The notes under the pieces: generated by a model
Seen by the model: only the letters and a program-made list of their open reading frames with translations
What the model was told of the DNA's origin: nothing
Databases searched by the model: none
Part shown: positions 54,822-64,000 of the stretch, piece by piece
Position numbering within the stretch: the first letter of the stretch is position 1
Layout: each line of letters begins with the position of its first letter
From: Aquirufa lenticrescens
Lineage (GTDB): Bacteria > Bacteroidota > Bacteroidia > Cytophagales > Spirosomataceae
Assembly: GCF_019916085.1 (NCBI RefSeq)
Contig: NZ_CP049834.1
Span: 1,626,501-1,690,500 of the forward strand
Length of the DNA stretch: 64,000 bases
Reading direction: 5' to 3'
Translations under genes and position numbers: made by a program

Positions 54822-56600
54822 ATGAAAAAGTTAATCATCATCAGCGCTTTAGTAGCGACCGTCGGTATCAACTTTTCTTGTACGGATAATTTCTTCGAAA
54901 TCGAGCCTCAAGGTGCGGCTTCTTTGACATCATTAAGTAACAAGAATGGGGTGAATGCCTTGTTAATTGGAACTTACTCCTTATTAGATGGGGTAGGGGC
55001 AGGAAATACGGGACGTCAGTCTACGATTTCAAACTACGTTTTTGGAGGTATCACCTCAGGTGACGCTGTGAAGGGAACGGATATTGGTGACCAGCCAGAG
55101 CAAGAGTATATCGAGCAATTTAACTGGTTATCAGATAACACGTACTTCTTAGGTAAGTGGCAACATACCTATGATGGTGTAGCTCGTGCAAACGAAACCA
55201 TCTTACTGGCTAAGAGTACGGACGTAAAGGACATGACAGATGCTGAAAGAGCTCAAGTAGTAGCTGAAGCTCGTTTCTTACGTGGCCACTATCACTTCGA
55301 GGGTAAAAAGATGTGGAACAATGTTCCGTATATCGATGAGACCATCTACAAAAGAGATGATCCAAACTCGACTAAGATTCCCAATGACAAGAATATTTGG
55401 GCTAATATCGAGGCAGACTTTTTAGAGGCATCGAAGGTTTTACCAGCCGTACAATCTCAAAAAGGTCGTGCAACGAAATGGGCTGCCTTAACCTACTTAG
55501 CAAAGGCGTATATTTTCCAAAAGAAATGGGCTGAAGCTAAGACTATTTTGTTAGACGTTTATGCTAACTCAGGCAAAAAGTTAATGCCTAATTACCACGA
55601 TAACTACCGAAACATTACGAACAACAATGCGGAATCTATTTTCGAAGTAGAATTCTCAGTAAATGATGGTTCAACGGGTAACAATGGTAATGCGGGTGAT
55701 AACTTGAACTGGCCATACTCTGCGAACTCTCCTGGTCGTGGATGTTGCGGATTCTACCTTCCATCTCAAAACCTAGTGAACGCTTTCAAAACGGATGCAG
55801 ATGGTTTACCGATGATCGGTTCTAAAGCAGACGGTACAGCGGATACGTATAATGCAGTGGACGTTCCGAATGATCAAGGTTTAAAATCTAACGTAGCCTT
55901 CGATCTAAAGAAAGATGTACCTGTAGATCCACGTTTAGACTGGACAGTAGGTCGTCGTGGTGTTAAGTTCTTAGACTGGGGTGTGATGCCAGGTAATGAT
56001 TGGATTCGTAATCAGCTTTATTCAGGTCCTTACATTGGTAAAAAATGGATGTATTATTTAGCTGATGAAGGTAGTTCGACACACTCCACTTCTAGACGTG
56101 CGGTGAACAATAACTACCGTTTGTTGAAGATGTCTTCGGTTATCCTTTGGTTAGCAGAGTGCGAAGTAGAGTTAGGTAATTTAGCTTCAGCTGAAACCTA
56201 TGTTAACTTGATTCGTAATCGCGCTAAAACGGGTTCGGTTCAAGATGCATCCATTATTTATGCAGTTAATCCTTATCCTGCGGGCACGTTTGCAGCAAAG
56301 GGGGCTGATTATGCTCGTAATGCCGTACGTATGGAGAGTCGTTTAGAGTTTGCGATGGAAGGTCACCGTTTCTTCGACTTAGTACGTTGGGGAATTGCAG
56401 AGCCTTACTTGAACAAGTACTTGAAAGAAGAGTCTGTAAATGGTACAGATGCGGCTGGACGTACGTATAACAAGCGTGGTTACTTAGTCGGAAAAACATT
56501 CAAAGCGGGTCGCAATGAATATTTCCCTCTTCCTAACGACGAGATCTTAAACTCTCAAAAGAATGGGGCTGCTACCTTAAAGCAAAATCCTGGTTATTAA
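54822..56600 (+). CDS. SusD/RagB family nutrient-binding outer-membrane lipoprotein
   Basis: A 592-residue lipoprotein with lipobox Cys20 (INFSC) and an N-terminal TPR-rich fold: EARFLRGHYHFEGKKMWNNVPY, LTYLAKAYIFQKKWAEAKTIL, and the typical end region RMESRLEFAMEGHRFFDLVRWG. It lies on the cell surface and caps the SusC transporter. Ends before a terminator at 56624-56654. Confidence 0.95.
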   Translation: MKKLIIISALVATVGINFSCTDNFFEIEPQGAASLTSLSNKNGVNALLIGTYSLLDGVGAGNTGRQSTISNYVFGGITSGDAVKGTDIGDQPEQEYIEQFNWLSDNTYFLGKWQHTYDGVARANETILLAKSTDVKDMTDAERAQVVAEARFLRGHYHFEGKKMWNNVPYIDETIYKRDDPNSTKIPNDKNIWANIEADFLEASKVLPAVQSQKGRATKWAALTYLAKAYIFQKKWAEAKTILLDVYANSGKKLMPNYHDNYRNITNNNAESIFEVEFSVNDGSTGNNGNAGDNLNWPYSANSPGRGCCGFYLPSQNLVNAFKTDADGLPMIGSKADGTADTYNAVDVPNDQGLKSNVAFDLKKDVPVDPRLDWTVGRRGVKFLDWGVMPGNDWIRNQLYSGPYIGKKWMYYLADEGSSTHSTSRRAVNNNYRLLKMSSVILWLAECEVELGNLASAETYVNLIRNRAKTGSVQDASIIYAVNPYPAGTFAAKGADYARNAVRMESRLEFAMEGHRFFDLVRWGIAEPYLNKYLKEESVNGTDAAGRTYNKRGYLVGKTFKAGRNEYFPLPNDEILNSQKNGAATLKQNPGY

Positions 56601-56623
56601 TAGCTTGGATTAAATTAATGAAG

Positions 56624-56654
56624 AAGTCAGGGCTGAAAGGTCCTGACTTTTTTT
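56624..56654 (+). terminator. Rho-independent terminator after susD
   Basis: AAGTCAGG (56624-56631) pairs perfectly with CCTGACTT (56642-56649), with a T-run to 56654. It ends the SusCD transcript and directly touches a -7-like TATATTTG (56654-56661) for the next gene. Confidence 0.88.
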
Positions 56655-56661
56655 ATATTTG
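56654..56661 (+). promoter_or_regulatory. Putative -7 element for the AlkB-like gene
   Basis: TATATTTG matches TANNTTTG 18 bases before the ATG at 56680. No TTG lies at -33, where the terminator stem is, so this is partial support. Confidence 0.35.
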
Positions 56662-56679
56662 ACCTATAAACTTCTCTTA

Positions 56680-57717
56680 ATGCTTCGTCCCCTTCGGTAT
56701 ATTACCCCTTATTTCTTATATGTGCTGGCTTTTCTTGCCTTTACAAAGACAGGGTTTTATTGTTGGGTTCCTTTGATCTATCTGTTTTTCTTGATTCCGC
56801 TGGTGGAATTGTTGATAAAACCAGACGCTGAAAATTTAACGGAGACCCAAGAAGCGGAAGCCAAGGCAAATCCCCTTTTCGATTTTGTGCTCTGGTTAAC
56901 GGTGCCTTTGCAAATAGGAGCGCTTTATTTGTTTTTAACGAGTCTGAATAGTGCCGACTCATTCGTAGATAATGCGGGGCGTGTGGTGGCGATGGGATTA
57001 TTGTGTGGGACTTTTGGGATTAATGCGGCACATGAATTAGGACATCGGGTGAATAAATTCGAGCAGTTTCTTGCCAAAATCTTATTACTCACTAGCCTCT
57101 ACATGCACTTCTTTATCGAGCACAATAAAGGACATCACAAACATGTGGCGACGCCGGAGGATCCGAGCACAGCGTTTTATAAGCAGCATTTGTATGCTTT
57201 CTGGATTCAGACGTTTATAGGGACCCAAAAGAAGGCGTGGCAGATTGCCACCTCGGAGGCGAAAGGTTCGATCTTTAACGAAATGGCTTTGTTTCAGCTG
57301 ATTCAATTCGCGCTGGTAGGTCTGATCTATTACTTCTTTGGAGGATTCGTTACGTTGTGCTTTTTAGTCGCGGCTTTCATTGGTGCGGCCTTATTAGAAA
57401 CCGTGAATTACATTGAGCATTATGGATTGCAGCGGGACTTTGCTAAAACAACCTTTGAACGTGTGAAGCCGGCGCACAGCTGGAATAGTAATCACCTGAT
57501 GGGCCGATTAACGCTATTTGAGCTTAGCCGTCATAGCGATCACCATTATTTAGCCTCTAGAAAATACCAAATTCTGCGTCATATGGAAGACGCTCCCCAA
57601 ATGCCCACGGGTTATCCAGGGATGATTTTACTCGCCTTGTTTCCACCTATCTGGTTTAAGGTGATGCACCGGCAGATGGATAGGTTTGGGATTACTCCAC
57701 AAATTATTCCACGGTAA
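56680..57717 (+). CDS. alkB: Alkane 1-monooxygenase-like membrane di-iron enzyme
   Basis: A 345-residue membrane hydroxylase of the AlkB type. All four His motifs are visible: HELGH (118-122), HNKGHHKH (148-155), NYIEHYGLQR (243-252) and LSRHSDHH (282-289), with about six helices. It would add a terminal hydroxyl to a hydrocarbon or fatty chain using a rubredoxin electron donor, but no rubredoxin gene is near. I start at ATG 56680, giving a normal N-terminus. Its 3' end overlaps glmS by 14 bases. Confidence 0.92.
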   Translation: MLRPLRYITPYFLYVLAFLAFTKTGFYCWVPLIYLFFLIPLVELLIKPDAENLTETQEAEAKANPLFDFVLWLTVPLQIGALYLFLTSLNSADSFVDNAGRVVAMGLLCGTFGINAAHELGHRVNKFEQFLAKILLLTSLYMHFFIEHNKGHHKHVATPEDPSTAFYKQHLYAFWIQTFIGTQKKAWQIATSEAKGSIFNEMALFQLIQFALVGLIYYFFGGFVTLCFLVAAFIGAALLETVNYIEHYGLQRDFAKTTFERVKPAHSWNSNHLMGRLTLFELSRHSDHHYLASRKYQILRHMEDAPQMPTGYPGMILLALFPPIWFKVMHRQMDRFGITPQIIPR

Positions 57718-59539
57718 CGGACTTCGCTAAATTCCTCGGCTTATCCACATCCAACCCTCTCAATACACCGATGTAGTAAGAAAGAATTTGCGTAGGAATC
57801 ACTGAAACAAGTGGTGCTAATAATTCGTCTACTTCTGGAACCACCATCACATGATCCGCCATTTCGCGAATTAAGGTGTCGCCTTCTGAAATAACCGCGA
57901 TCACCATTCCTTTACGGGCTTTGATTTCTTGAATGTTCGAAACAATTTTCTCGTAGTACGCATCTTTCGTGGCGATGAATAATACGGGTAAGTTTTCATC
58001 CACTAAGGCGATAGGGCCGTGCTTCATCTCTGCTGCTGGGTAACCTTCTGCGTGAATGTAGGAAATCTCTTTTAATTTCAAGGCGCCTTCTAAAGCTACT
58101 GGGAAATTGTATCCACGACCTAAGAATAAGAAGTCACGAGCCTCAGCGTAATGCTTTGCTACTTCTTTGATAGACTCATGTGTTTCTAAAACGGCTTTGA
58201 CCTTTTCTGGGATTAAAGCTAATTCTGCCAAATAGCAGTTGTATTCTGCTTCGGTAATCGTCTTCTTCTCACGACCAATTTTGATGGCCATCATCGCTAA
58301 CACCGTTAATTGTGCAGTGAAAGCTTTTGTACTCGCTACTCCAATTTCTGGACCAGCGTGAGTGTAAGCACCTGAGTGAGATAAACGGGCGATAGATGAT
58401 CCTACTGCGTTTACCACCCCAAAAATAAAGGCGCCTGCTTCTTTCGCTTTTTCAATAGCCACTAGGGTATCGGCTGTTTCCCCACTTTGGGAAATGGCAA
58501 TTAATACATCGCCTTCGCCCACGACTGGATTTCTGTAGCGGAATTCAGATGCATATTCTACCTCTACTGGAATCCGGCAAAGGGTTTCGATCATGTATTC
58601 AGCGACTAAACCGGCGTGCCAGCTCGTTCCGCAAGCTACGATGATGATACGTTTTGCTTGAGAGAAAACGGACATGTGCTCTTCGACACCTGCCAAAGTC
58701 AAGGTCAAGTTCTCCATGTCCAAACGGCCACGTAAACAATCTGTTAAGCTGCCTGGTTGGTCAAAAATTTCTTTCAACATGAAATGGTCGAAACCGCCCT
58801 TTTCGATTTGGGCTAATTCCATGTCTAACTGTTGTATATACGGTGTAATAGTTTCGTTACCTAAGTTCTTCAGAATGATCTCATCGGGCGTAATGATGGC
58901 TAATTCGTAGTCGTTTACGTAGATAACTTTCTTCGTGTATTCGATGATCGGGGAAGCATCGGAGGCTAAAAAATGCTCGCCTTCACCTACGCCAATCACT
59001 AAAGGAGAACCTTTACGAGCTGCGATCAAGCGATTAGGGAAGCCTTCTTCCATCACGATGATCACATAAGCGCCCACTACGCGTTTTAACGCGATGCGCA
59101 TGGCTTCTTCAAGGGTGGAATTGTTGTTGATTTGGATGTCTTCGATGAAATTTACCAAAACCTCTGTGTCCGTCTCGCTCTTGAATGTGTAGCCTTTTTG
59201 GACTAATTCTTGTTTTAAAGAAGCGTAGTTTTCGATGATACCGTTATGTACCAAAGTCAAACGACCACTGTTCGAGCTATGCGGATGCGCATTCGCATCA
59301 GATGGCTCACCGTGGGTTGCCCAACGCGTGTGACCGATTCCGACGGTTGCTTCTGAAATGATTTCCTCATCCCAAGCTTCCAGCTCCGCTACGCGGCCTT
59401 TTTTCTTGAATGTGTTCACCATATCACCGAATAATGCAATACCTGAACTATCATATCCACGGTATTCTAGGCGCTTTAAACCCTTTAAAATAACGGGAAA
59501 TGCTGGCTGTTTTCCGATGTACGCTACGATTCCACACAT
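57704..59539 (-). CDS. glmS: Glutamine--fructose-6-phosphate aminotransferase (isomerizing)
   Basis: A 611-residue enzyme making glucosamine-6-phosphate, the entry to peptidoglycan and LPS amino sugars. Cys2 (MCGIVAYIG) is the glutaminase nucleophile; RLEYRGYDSSGIA and GHTRWATHGEPSD follow. Two SIS domains show SWHAGLVAEYMIE and SQSGETADT, then STKAFTAQL and the C-terminal DKPRNLAKSVTVE. Overlaps the convergent AlkB gene by 14 bases; upstream, 239 bases separate it from the GH13 gene. I see no ribozyme there. Confidence 0.97.
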   Translation of the reverse strand: MCGIVAYIGKQPAFPVILKGLKRLEYRGYDSSGIALFGDMVNTFKKKGRVAELEAWDEEIISEATVGIGHTRWATHGEPSDANAHPHSSNSGRLTLVHNGIIENYASLKQELVQKGYTFKSETDTEVLVNFIEDIQINNNSTLEEAMRIALKRVVGAYVIIVMEEGFPNRLIAARKGSPLVIGVGEGEHFLASDASPIIEYTKKVIYVNDYELAIITPDEIILKNLGNETITPYIQQLDMELAQIEKGGFDHFMLKEIFDQPGSLTDCLRGRLDMENLTLTLAGVEEHMSVFSQAKRIIIVACGTSWHAGLVAEYMIETLCRIPVEVEYASEFRYRNPVVGEGDVLIAISQSGETADTLVAIEKAKEAGAFIFGVVNAVGSSIARLSHSGAYTHAGPEIGVASTKAFTAQLTVLAMMAIKIGREKKTITEAEYNCYLAELALIPEKVKAVLETHESIKEVAKHYAEARDFLFLGRGYNFPVALEGALKLKEISYIHAEGYPAAEMKHGPIALVDENLPVLFIATKDAYYEKIVSNIQEIKARKGMVIAVISEGDTLIREMADHVMVVPEVDELLAPLVSVIPTQILSYYIGVLRGLDVDKPRNLAKSVTVE

Positions 59540-59778
59540 AAAAGATAAAATTTATATTTGTATTATTTAAATAATCGACTTCAGGAGGCTTTTGGCCTAA
59601 TTTACCTAGCAAATATCTCCAATTACGGGTATAATACCAAATAAATCGGACATATTTTACTTATCGGTCAAACTAGATTATAGGATTCTTCCGGGATGAT
59701 TCCTTTGAGTCACGATTTTTGTCTATTTTCGTAACACAGCTCGCAAAGCTATTCAATCATTCACTATCAATTATATTT

Positions 59779-61638
59779 ATGAAAAAAGTCCTTTTTCTAG
59801 GCTTCCTATTTTGTGCCTCTTTCTCTCTTATTGCTCAAGATTTACGTGTCGAACCACTTAACTGGTGGGTAGGGATGAAGAATCCGAATTTACAATTATT
59901 GATCAAAGGTAAAGACCTCAGTGGAGGCGTGGTGACTTCCACGAAGAAAGGTTTGATCGTGAAAAAAGTGACGAACGCTGATAGCCCTAATTACTTATTT
60001 GTGGACTTAGTCGTGGAGGCAGGAGCGCAGGCCGGTACCTATCCTTTGGTCATCAAAAAGAACGGAGCAGTCATTCACACGATCAATTATAGCTTAGAAG
60101 CACGTGCGAAAAATTCTGCGAATCGTCCATCGTATTCCACGAAAGATGTGATCTATTTAATTACGCCAGACCGCTTTGCGAACGGTAATCCAGCAAATGA
60201 TAAAGTGGCCGGAATGCGCGATATGTCATTAAATAGAAGCGCGTTATATGATCGCCATGGTGGGGATTTACGCGGGATTTTAGACCATTTGGACTACATA
60301 AAAAATATGGGTTTTACTGCTATCTGGAATATGCCGGAGGTGGAAAATGACCAAACCTTAGAAAGTTACCATGGATACGGCATAACGGATCATTACAAGA
60401 TTGATCGCCGTTTTGGGACGAATGAAGACTACCGCGAGTTGGGAATGAAAACCCAAGCGAATGGGATGTTTTTGATCAAAGATATTATTTTGAATCACTG
60501 TGGAAATGGCCACTGGTGGATGGAAGATAAGCCGTTTAAGGACTGGATTAATTTTGGTGGGAAATTCACCTCCACTACACACCGCCGCGAAACGGTTCAG
60601 GATCCACACGTATCAAAATACGATGCAAAATTACAGACGGAAGGTTGGTTCGTTCCAGCGATGCCGGATTTGAACCAGAAGAATCCGTTTATGCAGCAGT
60701 ACATTATTCAAAACACGATTTGGTGGATTGAGTACGCACATTTAGGTGGTCTACGTATCGATACTTATCCGTATTCGACCAAGGAATTCGCGACGATGTG
60801 GTCTGATGCGGTATTATATGAATACCCGAATTTGAATATGGTGGGCGAGGAATGGTCATCGAATCCGATCATCACTTCGTACTGGCAACGCGGAAAAGTG
60901 AACCGTGATGGCTATAAATCGTCGTTACCGGCTTTGATGGACTTCCCATTGCAGAATGCGATTTCGGAGGCGATGAATGAAAACGATAAGGAATGGGGCA
61001 AAGGTTTGAACAAAATCTACAGCGTCATTTCGAACGACTTAGTCTATGCGGATCCTGATAACTTGGTTGTTTTTGGAGATAACCATGATATGTCTCGTAT
61101 TTATACTCAAGTGAAACACGATCAAGCATTGTTGAAAATGGCGATGACCTATATTTTCACAACGCGCGGTATTCCGCAAGTATTTTATGGCACAGAAATT
61201 TTAATGTCGAATCCGAAATCTTCTGAGCATGGTGAGATTCGTGGTGACTTCCCTGGTGGCTGGGCTGGCGATGCGAAAAATGCATTCACGGGCGCTAATA
61301 TGACAGCAGATGAGAAGGCGATGCAGGATTTCTTTAAGAAGATTTTGGCCTGGAGAAAAGGTTCGGAGGCGATTCATAAGGGTAAGTTGATGCATTTTGG
61401 TCCAGAGAATTCAGGCGAAGGAAACGGTGTCTACGTATATTTCCGTTACACGGATAAGGCCAAAGTGATGGTGGTACTAAACAAGAATGCAGATGCGCGT
61501 GCCATCGACTTAAGCCATTACGAGGAAATTTTGCCGGCAGGAGCGAAAGCCCATAATGTGATGGAATCGACAGATGTCGTTTTCGGTAAAACACTCAGCG
61601 TTCCAGCTAAATCAGCTCAAATTTTTGAAATCCGATGA
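59779..61638 (+). CDS. Secreted GH13 alpha-glucan hydrolase, cyclomaltodextrinase/neopullulanase (SusA)-like
   Basis: A 619-residue exported enzyme. Signal peptide MKKVLFLGFLFCASFSLIAQ, an N-terminal Ig-like domain (about 21-120), the GH13 barrel from about residue 130 (YLITPDRFANGNP) and a C-terminal beta-domain. Catalytic residues: nucleophile Asp328 in LRIDTYP, acid Glu357 in MVGEEW and Asp437 in GDNHDMS. Domain make-up resembles periplasmic SusA and cyclomaltodextrinases. I start at ATG 59779 for the signal. It overlaps the next GH13 gene by 4 bases. Confidence 0.93.
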   Translation: MKKVLFLGFLFCASFSLIAQDLRVEPLNWWVGMKNPNLQLLIKGKDLSGGVVTSTKKGLIVKKVTNADSPNYLFVDLVVEAGAQAGTYPLVIKKNGAVIHTINYSLEARAKNSANRPSYSTKDVIYLITPDRFANGNPANDKVAGMRDMSLNRSALYDRHGGDLRGILDHLDYIKNMGFTAIWNMPEVENDQTLESYHGYGITDHYKIDRRFGTNEDYRELGMKTQANGMFLIKDIILNHCGNGHWWMEDKPFKDWINFGGKFTSTTHRRETVQDPHVSKYDAKLQTEGWFVPAMPDLNQKNPFMQQYIIQNTIWWIEYAHLGGLRIDTYPYSTKEFATMWSDAVLYEYPNLNMVGEEWSSNPIITSYWQRGKVNRDGYKSSLPALMDFPLQNAISEAMNENDKEWGKGLNKIYSVISNDLVYADPDNLVVFGDNHDMSRIYTQVKHDQALLKMAMTYIFTTRGIPQVFYGTEILMSNPKSSEHGEIRGDFPGGWAGDAKNAFTGANMTADEKAMQDFFKKILAWRKGSEAIHKGKLMHFGPENSGEGNGVYVYFRYTDKAKVMVVLNKNADARAIDLSHYEEILPAGAKAHNVMESTDVVFGKTLSVPAKSAQIFEIR

Positions 61639-64000
61639 GACTAATTTTCTTTTTGCTTTTCAGTATTTCTGCCTTTGCGCAAGTAACGACAGAAGAGATT
61701 TTCCCCACGGGAGATAAAGAGATTACCTTAATTTTTGATTTGAAGCTCGCGAAAGATTCGCGGGCTTCTGGTCTTTTAGGGAAAACGAGCGACGTCTTTT
61801 TATGGTCTGGAGCCGGCGATGCAGATGCAGGTGACGCGTTTAAATACCAGCCCGCTGGCCAAACAAACTTCAGCGCTCCCTTCGAAAAAGGAAAGATGAC
61901 TTCCTTAGGTAACGACAAATGGTCCATCAAATTAAACCCGCGCACCTATTTTAATGTGCCCGCCGGAAACCCTATAGTTAAGCTGGGACTGTTGTTAAAA
62001 AGCGGAGATGGGAAAGCGCAGACAGAGGATTTTATTCTCAAACTGTATGCAGGGTCTTATGCCGTGAAATGGCTTTCACCTACGGAGTCCTTTACCTTAG
62101 CGGAGGCGGGAACTTCCGTTAATGTACGTGCGAAATTTTCTGCGACTTCATCGATTAGTTTGAAGTCGGCTGGGACAGTTCTTTCCAGTTCGGCATCTTC
62201 TGATTCCATTAATTATACCTATTCTTTAGGTACAGAAAAAGGCAAATTGCATACGCTGATTTTAGAGGGGACAGCTGGAACCTCTACGATAAAAGATTCC
62301 GTACGCATTTTGACTAAGCCTTTAGTGGTGACGGAAGCTTTGCCTACTGGAATAAAAGATGGTGTGAATTATGTGGGGAACAAGGTGGTGCTATGCTTTT
62401 ATGCGCCATCGACCTCGTTTGTTTATGCGATAGGGGAATTTTCGAATTGGTCAGCTTTGCCAGCTTACTTGATGAAAAAGACGCCAGATGGTTTGCGTTA
62501 TTGGATTGATTTAGGCGTTCAGGAAGCGGGGAAAGAAGTAGCCTATCAATTTTGGGTGGATGGAAAATTAGCGGTGGCAGATCCGTTGACGGAGAAGATT
62601 TTGGATCCCAACAATGATACCTACATTTCGGCGACTACCTACCCATCTCTGAAAAAATATCCTTCCGGAGCGAAAGGAATTGTCTCTGTTTTTGAATCAG
62701 GAGCGACGCCTTATGTTTGGAAGACGACTAATTTTACGCGTCCAGCGTCTTCGAACTTACACGTTTATGAGCTATTAGTGCGTGATTTTGTAGCGGATCG
62801 ACGCTACAAAACGGTGGCGGATTCGCTAGGTTATTTGAAGAAATTAGGGATTAATGCATTGGAATTAATGCCGGTGGCAGAGTTCTCCGGAAACGATTCT
62901 TGGGGCTATAATCCAATCTTTTATACTGCTCCGGACAAGGCGTATGGGACGAAGAACGACTTGAAATATTTGATCGATAAATGCCACGAAAATGGGATTG
63001 CGGTCATTATGGACATCGTGTTGAACCAGGCGGATTATGAGAATCCGTATGTGAAGATGTATTGGGACGGAGCAAAACCTACGGCGACGAGTCCATTCTT
63101 TAATCCTACGGCGACGCATCCGTACAGTGTATTCTTTGATTTTAATCACGAGAGCACGCACACTCAATGGCTGGTGGATGTGGTCACGAAGTTTTGGCTA
63201 GAAGAATACAAAATCGATGGCTATCGTTTCGATTTGTCCAAAGGCTTTACCCAAACCCCTTCCGGTTCAAACGTGGATCTTTGGGGGCAGTATGACGCGT
63301 CCCGCGTGAAGATTTGGAAAAGATTTTATGATAAAATTCGTTCCTATGATGCGTCCGCTTATGTGGTGTTAGAGCATTTTGCGGCAAATAATGAAGAGAA
63401 TGAATTAAGTAATTATGGGATGCTTTTGTGGGGGAATAGCAAATTCGATATGGCTCGTGTGGCACAGGGTTACACCCAAGATTTAAGTAATGCCTCGTAT
63501 AAAATGCGTGGTTTTACTAATCCAAGTGTCATGAGCTATATCGAGTCTCATGACGAAGAACGTCTGATGGTAGAAGTGACGAATGGAGGCAAAAAAGTCT
63601 TCACAGCACAAGAAAAACTCGAGCGAATGAAAATGGCCGTGGCCACTTTCTTAACGATTCCGGGACCTAAGATGATCTGGCAATTTGGTGAATTAGGTTA
63701 CGATGTTTCGATCAATGAGAATGGTCGCACTGGAACCAAACCTTTGAAATGGACATACGCTCAAGATTCCGAGCGAGCTAAATTGTTGAAAGTGTACCAG
63801 CAATTAGGGGCACTCAAAACGAGTAAACCTATTTTTACGACAACCGATTTTACAGTAGGTTCTTTATCCGCGGTGAAGCGGAATTTGTTAACGAAGGGAT
63901 CGGATTACTTGTTAGTTGTAGCCAATCCGGATGTGAATTCTCAAGTAATTTCAGCTAGCTTCCCTAAGACAGGTGTTTGGTATGATTATTTTAGTGGCAA
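61635..64000 (+). CDS. Secreted GH13 alpha-amylase family protein (partial, 3' end missing)
   Basis: Open from ATG 61635 to the window edge, at least 788 residues. Signal peptide MRLIFFLLFSISAFAQ, two N-terminal beta domains (about 20-230), a CBM48/E-set-like module (about 240-330, FVYAIGEFSNWS), and a GH13 barrel from about 375 (LHVYELLVRDF). Catalytic residues: Asp533 in YRFDLSKG, Glu580 in VLEHFA, Asp640 in ESHDEER. The ATG lies within the stop of the previous GH13 gene, so both are made together. A sorting domain may lie beyond the edge. Confidence 0.88.
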   Translation, partial: MRLIFFLLFSISAFAQVTTEEIFPTGDKEITLIFDLKLAKDSRASGLLGKTSDVFLWSGAGDADAGDAFKYQPAGQTNFSAPFEKGKMTSLGNDKWSIKLNPRTYFNVPAGNPIVKLGLLLKSGDGKAQTEDFILKLYAGSYAVKWLSPTESFTLAEAGTSVNVRAKFSATSSISLKSAGTVLSSSASSDSINYTYSLGTEKGKLHTLILEGTAGTSTIKDSVRILTKPLVVTEALPTGIKDGVNYVGNKVVLCFYAPSTSFVYAIGEFSNWSALPAYLMKKTPDGLRYWIDLGVQEAGKEVAYQFWVDGKLAVADPLTEKILDPNNDTYISATTYPSLKKYPSGAKGIVSVFESGATPYVWKTTNFTRPASSNLHVYELLVRDFVADRRYKTVADSLGYLKKLGINALELMPVAEFSGNDSWGYNPIFYTAPDKAYGTKNDLKYLIDKCHENGIAVIMDIVLNQADYENPYVKMYWDGAKPTATSPFFNPTATHPYSVFFDFNHESTHTQWLVDVVTKFWLEEYKIDGYRFDLSKGFTQTPSGSNVDLWGQYDASRVKIWKRFYDKIRSYDASAYVVLEHFAANNEENELSNYGMLLWGNSKFDMARVAQGYTQDLSNASYKMRGFTNPSVMSYIESHDEERLMVEVTNGGKKVFTAQEKLERMKMAVATFLTIPGPKMIWQFGELGYDVSINENGRTGTKPLKWTYAQDSERAKLLKVYQQLGALKTSKPIFTTTDFTVGSLSAVKRNLLTKGSDYLLVVANPDVNSQVISASFPKTGVWYDYFSG

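Noticed and set aside
59540-59778. Possible glmS ribozyme or riboswitch upstream of glmS
   Set aside because: No ribozyme core is visible; the gap is AT-rich with no convincing fold, and the ribozyme is typical of Firmicutes.
1-64000. Search for tRNA, rRNA, tmRNA, insertion sequences or prophage genes
   Set aside because: No T-loop-like motif in gene gaps, no transposase, integrase or phage protein was recognised by eye; a covariance-model scan would be the decisive test.

Overview
The window reads as ordinary chromosome from a Bacteroidota bacterium, most likely order Cytophagales. Four things point there: SusC/SusD transport proteins, a type IX secretion type-B substrate next to a PorP/SprF protein, a family-3 (GT3) glycogen synthase, and promoters of the Bacteroidota form TTG-N18-TANNTTTG. 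An Aquirufa-like freshwater genus of Spirosomaceae is possible, but that is a guess from style, not a measurement. I see no phage, integrase, insertion sequence, CRISPR array, tRNA or rRNA. About 47 genes are packed tightly, with many 4-base start/stop overlaps and several convergent pairs whose stop codons interlock.

Layout. 1-4549: the 5' part of a GT3 glycogen synthase behind a glycosylasparaginase on the minus strand, divergent from a penicillin-acylase-type hydrolase. 4581-7622: an OmpH/Skp-like protein and SmpB on plus, then tag, a dolichyl-phosphate-mannose-synthase-like GT2 and hemJ on minus. 7681-10553: a promoter, a cobalamin riboswitch and a BtuB-type receptor, facing a DUF4833 gene. 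10633-15345: the rimP-nusA-infB operon with a terminator-like hairpin in its leader. 15390-21144: PorP/SprF, a large type-B sorted surface protein and a PurF-like amidotransferase. 21229-29922: a stand-alone nuoN behind uvrA, a small envelope protein, nrdB, a HupE/UreJ protein, a GMC oxidoreductase and an NTF2-like protein. 29894-35362: bioF-bioD-bioA, then rho followed closely by a DOPA-dioxygenase-like gene. 35359-44843: ornithine aminotransferase coupled to two beta-oxidation genes, gcvP and a secreted M28 peptidase. 44956-51397: a DUF4954 beta-helix protein, a VOC protein and a GH130 enzyme in one overlapping run, then an ABC-2 ATPase, permease and LolA-like protein in another, and a small MmcQ/YjbR gene. 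51547-64000: SusC and SusD, an AlkB-type monooxygenase, glmS and two overlapping secreted GH13 enzymes.

How the genes fit together. Carbohydrate handling recurs: GT3 synthase, SusCD, two GH13 enzymes and GH130. Starch or another alpha-glucan is the likely SusCD substrate, inferred from the GH13 pair. The rest is largely housekeeping: translation, repair, cofactor synthesis, amino acid and fatty acid breakdown, and cell-envelope functions.

The most unusual signal is a family of heptanucleotide tandem repeats. Units of the type TAGAKTA (complement CTCTACT-like) sit at the ends of convergent genes at 9946-10037, 15355-15392 and 44847-44972, and in three genes the array contains or runs in phase into the stop codon. 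A second heptamer, CAGTAKY, together with the CTCTACT type, lies inside the 5' coding part of the btuB-like gene (8013-8100), where it forms a 21-base in-frame higher-order repeat just after the export signal. This is the best candidate here for something little described.
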